Source: Pseudomonadota bacterium (GTDB lineage Bacteria > Pseudomonadota > Gammaproteobacteria > Acidiferrobacterales > UBA6901). From it: a stretch of 40,910 nucleotides of DNA. This document shows positions 34,865 through 40,910 of this stretch, piece by piece. Numbering within the stretch: position 1 is the first letter of the stretch; every line of letters begins with the position of its first letter. The stretch is taken from the NCBI GenBank assembly GCA_021790335.1, contig JAJYEE010000022.1:2509-43418 (forward strand). The letters run 5' to 3'. The notes below the pieces were generated by a model. The model was not told where the DNA came from. It did no database searches and was given only the letters and a program-made list of their open reading frames with translations. A program made the translations under genes and the position numbers.

Positions 34865-36781
34865 CTAACTAAAAAAGCCGTGGCGCGCGATCTCCTGGGT
34901 GAGTCGCTCGCTGAACGCCTGCGGCGTCATCGAGCCTAGATCCTCACCCGTGCGCGTGCGCACGGCCAGAGTCCCGTTCTGCGCCTCCTTTTCCCCGATC
35001 ACCAGCAGGTACGGGACGCGCTGTAAGGTATGTTCGCGGATTTTAAAGCCAATCTTCTCGTTTCTCAAGTCCGTTTCGACCCGAAAGCCTTCTTTGGCCA
35101 AATTCTCGGCAATACTGCGGGCATAATCGCCCTGTTTGTCAGTGATGGTCAGTACGGCCGCCTGCAGCGGGGCCAGCCAGGGCGGAAAGGCCCCGGCATA
35201 CTCCTCGATCAGGATCCCGATAAAGCGCTCGATCGATCCGAAGACCGCCCGGTGCAGCATGACCGGTATCTGCTTGCTGCCGTCGGCCGCAATATAGCTC
35301 GCCCCCAGACGCCCGGGCATGGAGAAATCCACCTGGACGGTGCCGCACTGCCACAGGCGGCCAATGGAATCCCTGAGGGAAAACTCGATCTTGGGCCCGT
35401 AGAACGCCCCCTCCCCGGGCTGCAGGTCCCAAGGCAGATTCTTGCTGTTCAGCGCCTGCTCTAAAGCGTGCTCCGCCCGGTCCCAGGCCTCTTCCGAACC
35501 GATGCGGTTGACCGGACGGGTGGAAAGCCGGTACTGCAGTTGGTGGAACCCGAAATCCTCATAGACCCGGTGCAGCAGGTCGATGAACGCCGATACTTCC
35601 GGCTGGATCTGGTCTTCCGTGCAGAAAATGTGGGCGTCGTCCTGCGTGAATCCGCGCACGCGCATCAGCCCATGCAGGGCACCGGACTGCTCATTGCGGT
35701 GGCAGGACCCGAACTCGGCCAGCCGCATGGGCAGGTCACGGTAGCTCTTCAGGCCCTGGTTGTAGATCAGGATGTGGCACGGACAGTTCATCGGCTTGAC
35801 CGCGAAGGTTCGCTTCTCCGACTCGGTGGTGAACATGTCGTCGTGAAACTTTTCCCAGTGCCCGGACTTCTCCCACAGGCTGCGATCCACGAGCAGCGGT
35901 GTATGCACCTCGCGATAGCCGTGGTCGCGCCACAGCAAGCTCATGTAATGCTGGATCGTCTGGTAGATGCGCCAGCCGCGCTCGTGCCAGAACACCATGC
36001 CCGGCGCCTCCTCCTGCATGTGAAACAGATCGAGGGCCTTGCCAATCTTGCGGTGATCGCGCTTCTCGGCCTCCTCGAGGCGGTGCACATAGGCATCCAG
36101 CGCCTTCTTGTCGGGCCAGGCCGTTCCATAGATGCGCTGCAGCATTTCATTGTGCGAGTCGCCACGCCAATACGCGCCGGCCACCTTCATGAGCTTGAAG
36201 GCCTTGAGCTTTCCGGTGGAGGGAACGTGCGGTCCGCGGCACAGGTCGATGAATTCACCCTGGCGGTAGAGCGAGATTTCCTCTCCCTTGGGAATGCTCT
36301 CGATGATTTCGGCCTTGTACCGCTCGCCCATGTCACGAAACAGCTGCACCGCCTGTTCACGCGTCATCGCCTCACGCCGCACCGGAAGATCCTGTTTGGC
36401 GAGATCGAGCATGCGTCCCTCGATGGCGCGCAGATCCTCTTCGCTAAACCCGCGCTTGAAGGCGAAATCGTAGTAGAAGCCGTCTTCGATAACCGGGCCA
36501 ATGGTTACCTGGGCATCCGGGTAAAGCGCTTTCACCGCCTGGGCCAGAAGGTGGGCGGTCGAATGCCGTATGACGTCCAGACCCTCGGCATCACGCTCGG
36601 TAACGATGGACACCGCCACGTCGTGGTCGATGATGAAGGAGGTATCGACCAAACGGCCGTCGACCCTGCCGGCAAGTGCGGCCTTTGCCAGACCGGGTCC
36701 GATGGATGCAGCCACATCGGCAACGCTAACAGACCGGGGAAATTCGCGCCGGCTTCCGTCAGGCAAGGTCACTACGGGCAT
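34865..36781 (-). CDS. thrS: Threonine--tRNA ligase
   Basis: It charges tRNA-Thr and edits mis-charged Ser. The 638-aa protein has an N-terminal TGS domain ([14 protein letters not shown]), an editing domain with [11 protein letters not shown] (HxxxH, about 76-86), and a class II core. The zinc ligands are Cys in MNCPCHI plus downstream His residues; motif 2 includes [14 protein letters not shown]. The anticodon-binding domain is C-terminal. It begins the operon leading to infC-rpmI-rplT-pheST-ihfA. ATG 36781. Confidence 0.98.
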   Translation of the reverse strand: MPVVTLPDGSRREFPRSVSVADVAASIGPGLAKAALAGRVDGRLVDTSFIIDHDVAVSIVTERDAEGLDVIRHSTAHLLAQAVKALYPDAQVTIGPVIEDGFYYDFAFKRGFSEEDLRAIEGRMLDLAKQDLPVRREAMTREQAVQLFRDMGERYKAEIIESIPKGEEISLYRQGEFIDLCRGPHVPSTGKLKAFKLMKVAGAYWRGDSHNEMLQRIYGTAWPDKKALDAYVHRLEEAEKRDHRKIGKALDLFHMQEEAPGMVFWHERGWRIYQTIQHYMSLLWRDHGYREVHTPLLVDRSLWEKSGHWEKFHDDMFTTESEKRTFAVKPMNCPCHILIYNQGLKSYRDLPMRLAEFGSCHRNEQSGALHGLMRVRGFTQDDAHIFCTEDQIQPEVSAFIDLLHRVYEDFGFHQLQYRLSTRPVNRIGSEEAWDRAEHALEQALNSKNLPWDLQPGEGAFYGPKIEFSLRDSIGRLWQCGTVQVDFSMPGRLGASYIAADGSKQIPVMLHRAVFGSIERFIGILIEEYAGAFPPWLAPLQAAVLTITDKQGDYARSIAENLAKEGFRVETDLRNEKIGFKIREHTLQRVPYLLVIGEKEAQNGTLAVRTRTGEDLGSMTPQAFSERLTQEIARHGFFS

Positions 36782-36840
36782 CGGGGTTGGACCCTTTCAT
36801 CAGTGGCGACCGTTACGAAGGGTCGCGTGGGGGTTCGCCG

Positions 36841-36866
36841 TTTCCGGCTGAGTCCTCGACTCGGAA
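36841..36866 (-). promoter_or_regulatory. Hairpin in the thrS leader
   Basis: On the minus strand TTTCCG-AGTC-GAG-GACT-CAGC-CGGAAA forms a stem of 10 pairs with a four-base bulge and a 3-nt loop, between tRNA-Val and the thrS start. E. coli thrS is controlled by ThrS binding to tRNA-like stem-loops in the leader. Whether this hairpin plays that part, or ends the tRNA-Val transcript, cannot be decided. There is no U tract. Confidence 0.35.
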
Positions 36867-36884
36867 ATCGGGACCAGGGAAAGC

Positions 36885-36959
36885 TGGTAGGCGCGAGTGG
36901 GATCGAACCACCGACCACTACCATGTCAAGGTAGTGCTCTACCACTGAGCTACGCGCCT
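36885..36959 (-). tRNA. tRNA-Val (GAC)
   Basis: The reverse complement starts AGGCGCGTAGCTCAGTGG and ends CGCGCCT-A-CCA. The anticodon stem-loop is ACTACCTTGACATGGTAGT with anticodon GAC, and the T arm is GGTGGTTCGATCCCACT. It is 75 nt, with CCA encoded. It lies 103 bp upstream of thrS and has its own promoter. Confidence 0.97.
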
Positions 36960-36975
36960 GCGTTATCAGGCGCGC

Positions 36976-37005
36976 AAAATAGCACAGGTGCTCGGCCTGT
37001 CACAA
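36976..37005 (-). promoter_or_regulatory. sigma-70-like promoter of tRNA-Val
   Basis: On the minus strand -35 TTGTGA (37000-37005) and -10 TATTTT (36976-36981) are 18 bp apart, followed by the GC-rich discriminator GCGCGCC, typical of stable-RNA promoters, 16 bp before the tRNA. It may also drive thrS by read-through. Confidence 0.5.
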
Positions 37006-37172
37006 GGCGCCGATCGCGATCGGGCACCTAACCCGAGTCTGCAACGTCGCGCAGTGACCCGCAAAAACCCATGGGAAACCCCTCCGGCGTGCGCTAATAT
37101 CCTCAAAATAGGACACGGACCGTAAGGCTTCATGTTACCGGCGGCCGTGGACGCACCAGGTGCCCGCGATCC

Positions 37173-37604
37173 ATGGACGCCGAGCTGGTGCAAACGGACA
37201 ATCAAGCGTCAGCCGGACGCTCAGGATTCGATATGCCGCCATCCGACAACCAGCGACGGTTCACAAGATTTCAGTTCGACGCCAGGGTGCAGATCTGGCG
37301 CGGCCAGGCGCAATGGGAAGCGCGCCTGCTCGACATCTCGCTTAACGGCGCGTTGCTGACGGTGCCGCACGGCTGGAACGCATCGGTGGGAGAATCGGTC
37401 AGGCTGGACATGCATATCGCGGACAGCGCAGTGGTGATCCGGATGGAAGCCGAGGTTGCCCATCAGGGATCCGAACAGGTCGGCTTCCGTTGCAAGCGCA
37501 TCGACCTGGACAGCATCGAACACCTGCGCCGCCTGGTCGAGCTCAATCTGGGCGACCCCTCCCGCCTACACCGCGAGCTGCACGCGCTCGGCAACCAGAA
37601 ATAA
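37173..37604 (+). CDS. PilZ-domain protein, likely cyclic di-GMP receptor
   Basis: A 143-aa protein consisting mainly of one PilZ domain (about 26-130). NQRRFTRFQ gives the R-x3-R cyclic di-GMP motif (Arg 28-x3-Arg 32), and DISLNGALL the D-x-S-x2-G motif. This suggests it senses the second messenger controlling motility or surface growth. The first 20 residues may not be translated: ATG 37233 (MPPSDNQRRF) is an equally good start. It stands alone on the plus strand, tail to tail with uvrB. It is not type-4-pilus PilZ itself, which lacks the binding residues. Confidence 0.88.
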   Translation: MDAELVQTDNQASAGRSGFDMPPSDNQRRFTRFQFDARVQIWRGQAQWEARLLDISLNGALLTVPHGWNASVGESVRLDMHIADSAVVIRMEAEVAHQGSEQVGFRCKRIDLDSIEHLRRLVELNLGDPSRLHRELHALGNQK

Positions 37605-37621
37605 GCCGACACCACCTCGCA

Positions 37622-39673
37622 CTAGTCTCCATCGATACCGGAGACAATCGCTCCGAGACTGCGCGCCTTGATGGCCTCGATCCTGTCACGGATAGCGGCC
37701 GCCTCCTCGAACTCGAGGTTCTTGGCATGCGCAAACATCTGCTTCTCGAGCTTGCTCAATACGCGTCCCAGCGCTTCGGGTGCAAGTCCAGCATACTCGG
37801 CGCTTTCCTCGGCAGCACGCTGCGCCGCTTCCCTGCCGCCGCGCCCCGTGCGGGCATACGGCACGCCATCGATGATGTCCTTCACCGCTTTGACGATGCT
37901 GGTCGGGGTAATACCATGGGCCTCGTTGTACTCGATCTGCTTGCTGCGCCGGCGGTCAGTCTCCTCTATGGCCTGTCGCATGGACTGCGTGACCCTGTCC
38001 GCGTACATGATGGCCCTGCCGTTGACGTGTCGCGCGGCGCGGCCGATGGTCTGGATGAGCGAGCGCGCTGACCGTAGAAAACCCTCCTTGTCCGCATCCA
38101 GAATGGCAACCAGAGACACTTCCGGTATATCCAGCCCTTCGCGCAGCAGGTTGATGCCCACCAACACATCGAACACACCCGCGCGCAGGTCACGGATGAT
38201 CTCCACGCGCTCGACCGTATCGATGTCCGAATGCAAATAACGCACGCGCACACCATGCTCCGCAAGATACTCCGTCAGGTCTTCGGCCATGCGCTTAGTG
38301 AGCGTCGTGACCAGAACGCGCTCGTGCACTGCGGTGCGTCGGCCTATCTCGGAAAGCAGGTCATCGACCTGTGTCAGGACCGGCCGCACTTCGATAGCCG
38401 GGTCGACCAGACCGGTAGGCCGGACCACGAGCTCGATCACGGCGCCGGCGCGATGCGCCTCGTACGGCCCGGGCGTGGCAGACACGAATATCGTCTGCGG
38501 CATCAGTGATTCGAATTCTTCGAATTTCAGCGGCCGGTTGTCCAGCGCCGATGGCAGGCGAAATCCGTATTCCACAAGGGTTTCCTTGCGTGCTCGGTCA
38601 CCACGATACATGCCGCCTATCTGGGGTATGGTCACGTGGCTTTCATCGATGACGAGCAGACAGTCATCCGGCAAGTAATCGATAAGCGTCGGCGGCGGCT
38701 CCCCCGGACTGCGTCCGGACAGGAAACGCGAGTAGTTCTCGATTCCCGGGCAGTATCCCAGCTCCTGCAGCATCTCGATGTCGAGACGCGTGCGGCTTTC
38801 CAGTCGCTGCACCTCGACCAGCTTGTCGGCAGCGCGCAGTTCTTCCAGCCGGGTGCGCAGCTCATCCTTGATCGCATCGATCGCTTTGAGGACCGTTTCG
38901 CGCGGCGTGACATAGTGCGACGATGGAAAGATCGTAGCGCGTGTAAGCGGGTTCAGCGTTTCGCCGGTGAGGGGGTCAAATTGGCTGATGCCCTCTATTT
39001 CATCGCCGAACAGCGTCACACGGATCGCCCACCGCTCCGACTCGGCCGGAAATATGTCGATGACCTCGCCGCGCACCCGGAAGGTAGCGCGGTGCAGCTC
39101 GTAGTCGTTGCGCGTGTACTGCAGTTCCGCAAGTCTGCGCAGGATCGCGCGCTGATCCATGACCGCACCGACACGCAGATGCAGGATCATATCGTGATAG
39201 GCGGACGGATCACCCAGTCCGTAAATTGCCGAAACGGTCGCGACGATGATCGAGTCCGGCCGCTCGAGCAGGGCCTTGGTGGCGGACAGGCGCATCTGCT
39301 CGATATGCTCGTTGATCGATGCGTCCTTTTCTATATAGGTATCCGAGGACGGGACATAGGCTTCGGGCTGGTAGTAGTCGTAATACGAAACGAAGTATTC
39401 CACCGCGTTATGCGGAAAGAAATCCCGCATTTCGGCATACAGTTGCGCCGCCAGGGTCTTGTTTGGCGCCATGATCAGCGTCGGGCGCTGCACCAGCTGG
39501 ATCACGTTTGCGATGGTGTAGGTCTTGCCCGAGCCGGTTACTCCCAGCAGGGTCTGAAAGGCTTCGCCGCTGCGCAGGCCGTTTACCAGGGATTCGATCG
39601 CCTGCGGCTGGTCGCCTGCCGGGCGAAAAGGGCTCTCCAGAAGGAACTGCTGGTTCATCGGCATTGGTGACAT
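37622..39673 (-). CDS. uvrB: UvrABC system protein B
   Basis: The damage-verifying helicase-like subunit of nucleotide excision repair; it receives the lesion from UvrA and recruits UvrC. From ATG 39673 it has 683 aa; ATG 39664 and 39658 are close alternatives. Walker A is GVTGSGKT, the beta-hairpin region [20 protein letters not shown], and Walker B is in [10 protein letters not shown]. Motif VI includes [19 protein letters not shown]. The C-terminal UVR domain ([24 protein letters not shown]) contacts UvrC. It is divergent from aspC with 56 bp between starts. Confidence 0.98.
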   Translation of the reverse strand: MSPMPMNQQFLLESPFRPAGDQPQAIESLVNGLRSGEAFQTLLGVTGSGKTYTIANVIQLVQRPTLIMAPNKTLAAQLYAEMRDFFPHNAVEYFVSYYDYYQPEAYVPSSDTYIEKDASINEHIEQMRLSATKALLERPDSIIVATVSAIYGLGDPSAYHDMILHLRVGAVMDQRAILRRLAELQYTRNDYELHRATFRVRGEVIDIFPAESERWAIRVTLFGDEIEGISQFDPLTGETLNPLTRATIFPSSHYVTPRETVLKAIDAIKDELRTRLEELRAADKLVEVQRLESRTRLDIEMLQELGYCPGIENYSRFLSGRSPGEPPPTLIDYLPDDCLLVIDESHVTIPQIGGMYRGDRARKETLVEYGFRLPSALDNRPLKFEEFESLMPQTIFVSATPGPYEAHRAGAVIELVVRPTGLVDPAIEVRPVLTQVDDLLSEIGRRTAVHERVLVTTLTKRMAEDLTEYLAEHGVRVRYLHSDIDTVERVEIIRDLRAGVFDVLVGINLLREGLDIPEVSLVAILDADKEGFLRSARSLIQTIGRAARHVNGRAIMYADRVTQSMRQAIEETDRRRSKQIEYNEAHGITPTSIVKAVKDIIDGVPYARTGRGGREAAQRAAEESAEYAGLAPEALGRVLSKLEKQMFAHAKNLEFEEAAAIRDRIEAIKARSLGAIVSGIDGD

Positions 39674-39729
39674 GAGAATTGTCGGGTATATTACTCCAAT
39701 TCCGTTTAGACACCGTCGGGAACAAAAAT

Positions 39730-40910
39730 TTGTCCAAGATTCGCCTATCCAGCCGCGTTCAACGCATCCAACCGTCATCCACGCTCGCAGTCACAGCCCG
39801 GGCCAGGGAGCTCAGGGCCCAGGGCAAGGACGTCATCGGACTCGGTGCCGGTGAACCCGATTTCGATACACCGGAACATATAAAGGAAGCGGCCATCCGC
39901 GCCATTCGCGCGGGCTTCACGAAATATACGGCGGTAGACGGCACACCGTCCCTGAAACAGGCCGTGCGCGACAAGTTTCAGCGCGAAAACGGCTTGGAAT
40001 ATGGTCTCGACGAGATCCTAGTCTCGGTTGGGGGAAAGCAGAGTTTCTTCAATCTCGCGCAGGCACTGCTCGACCCCGCCGATGAGGTGGTTATCCCTGC
40101 CCCGTACTGGGTGTCCTATCCGGACATAGTGCTTCTGGCCGATGCTACGCCGATCATCGTCCGGGCCGGCATCAGCCAGGCATTCAAGATCACGCCAGAG
40201 CAGCTCGACAGCGCCATCGGCTACAAAACCAAGCTTGTGGTCATTAACAGTCCGTCCAATCCGACGGGGGAAGTTTACTCGCGCGCGGAACTCGAGGCCC
40301 TGGGCGCCGTCCTGCGAAGGTACCCGGACGTCCTTATCGCCACCGACGACATGTACGAACACATTCTCTGGACCAAAGAGCCGTTCTGCAACATCGTCAA
40401 CGCCTGTCCCGATCTCAAGGATCGCACCATCGTCCTTAACGGAGTGTCCAAGGCGTATGCGATGACGGGTTGGCGCATCGGTTATGCAGCTGGGCCCAAA
40501 CCGCTGATTGCCGCGATGAGAAAAATTCAGTCACAGAGCACGTCCAACCCCACATCCATCGCGCAAGTCGCTGCCGAAGCCGCGCTGAACGGAGACCAGG
40601 GCTGCATTGCTCCCATGCTCAAGGCATTCAAGGAACGACACGACCGGGTTGTTGCCCGGCTTAATGTGCTGAAGGGGGTACGTTGCCTGCCGTCTTGGGG
40701 CACTTTCTATGTTTTTCCCTCTTTCGAAGGAGCGATTGCGTCGATCAAGGACATCCATAACGACGTGGAGATGGCTGAATATCTCCTCAACGAGATTGGT
40801 GTGGCGCTGGTTCCCGGTTCAGCCTTCGGCGCCGAAGGTCATTTGCGGCTGTCTTATGCCACAAGCATGGAAAACCTCGATATGGCTCTTGACCGTCTCG
40901 AGAAACTTCT
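39730..40910 (+). CDS. aspC: Aspartate aminotransferase, cut by the window end
   Basis: A class I PLP transaminase linking aspartate and 2-oxoglutarate to oxaloacetate and glutamate. At least 393 residues are present; the frame is open at 40910, close to the usual C-terminus. The start is TTG 39730, giving [28 protein letters not shown], the subgroup I-gamma N-terminus; there is no in-frame ATG and only a weak GGGA upstream. [27 protein letters not shown] and PLP Lys 241 in [17 protein letters not shown] are clear. Oxaloacetate or prephenate specificity cannot be separated by eye. Confidence 0.94.
   Translation, partial: MSKIRLSSRVQRIQPSSTLAVTARARELRAQGKDVIGLGAGEPDFDTPEHIKEAAIRAIRAGFTKYTAVDGTPSLKQAVRDKFQRENGLEYGLDEILVSVGGKQSFFNLAQALLDPADEVVIPAPYWVSYPDIVLLADATPIIVRAGISQAFKITPEQLDSAIGYKTKLVVINSPSNPTGEVYSRAELEALGAVLRRYPDVLIATDDMYEHILWTKEPFCNIVNACPDLKDRTIVLNGVSKAYAMTGWRIGYAAGPKPLIAAMRKIQSQSTSNPTSIAQVAAEAALNGDQGCIAPMLKAFKERHDRVVARLNVLKGVRCLPSWGTFYVFPSFEGAIASIKDIHNDVEMAEYLLNEIGVALVPGSAFGAEGHLRLSYATSMENLDMALDRLEKL

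Noticed and set aside
35468-36934. 488-aa plus-strand frame opposite thrS
   Set aside because: It runs antisense across thrS and into tRNA-Val, so it cannot be a conserved protein gene.

Overview
The window is chromosomal DNA of a GC-rich gammaproteobacterium with a small integrated element at its left end. Three blocks support this: thrS-infC-rpmI-rplT-pheS-pheT-ihfA, surE-pcm-nlpD-rpoS, and uvrC-pgsA-tRNA-Gly-tRNA-Cys. All three have the gene order known from E. coli. Divergent uvrB/aspC, hom-thrC beside an AlaC-type transaminase, and CysM next to RecJ are common in free-living gammaproteobacteria. I cannot name the genus; a Chromatiales or Acidiferrobacter-like lineage is only a guess.

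Positions 1-7190 are accessory. Reading right to left, in the direction of transcription, they hold a P4-type tyrosine integrase, an unrecognised gene overlapping it by ATGA, an AlpA-type regulator, a large Toprim primase / D5-like helicase, a short protein built from two internal repeats, a helical coiled-coil-like protein, and a hairpin. Then comes about 800 bp of uncertain sequence ending in a 127-bp tandem repeat at the window edge. It looks like a P4-satellite-like integrative element sitting just past the terminator of the tRNA-Gly/tRNA-Cys operon, where E. coli carries leuZ. The far attachment site was not found, so the element probably continues beyond position 1.

Positions 7190-24500 are almost all minus strand. 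They contain DNA repair genes (family-5-like uracil-DNA glycosylase coupled to uvrC, and recJ), pgsA, two tRNAs, a PAP2 protein, speD, a compact rlmD / YkuD-domain / nagZ cluster, an exonuclease, cysM, a phosphoglycerate-mutase-related protein ahead of recJ, and alaC-hom-thrC for threonine synthesis. A Mth938-domain gene diverges from alaC.

Positions 25060-37000 carry the stationary-phase and stress cluster surE-pcm-nlpD-rpoS, tRNA-Pro, and the translation operon from thrS to ihfA with a MerR-type regulator at its end, preceded by tRNA-Val. The right end has a PilZ-domain gene, uvrB, and the start of aspC, which is cut by the window end.

Overlapping stop/start pairs are frequent (UDG/uvrC, rlmD/ykuD, surE/pcm, alaC/hom, integrase/unknown), implying widespread translational coupling. 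Several starts are non-ATG: ATC for infC, TTG for speD and aspC, and GTG for pgsA, hom and pheS. No CRISPR array, rRNA or insertion sequence was seen.
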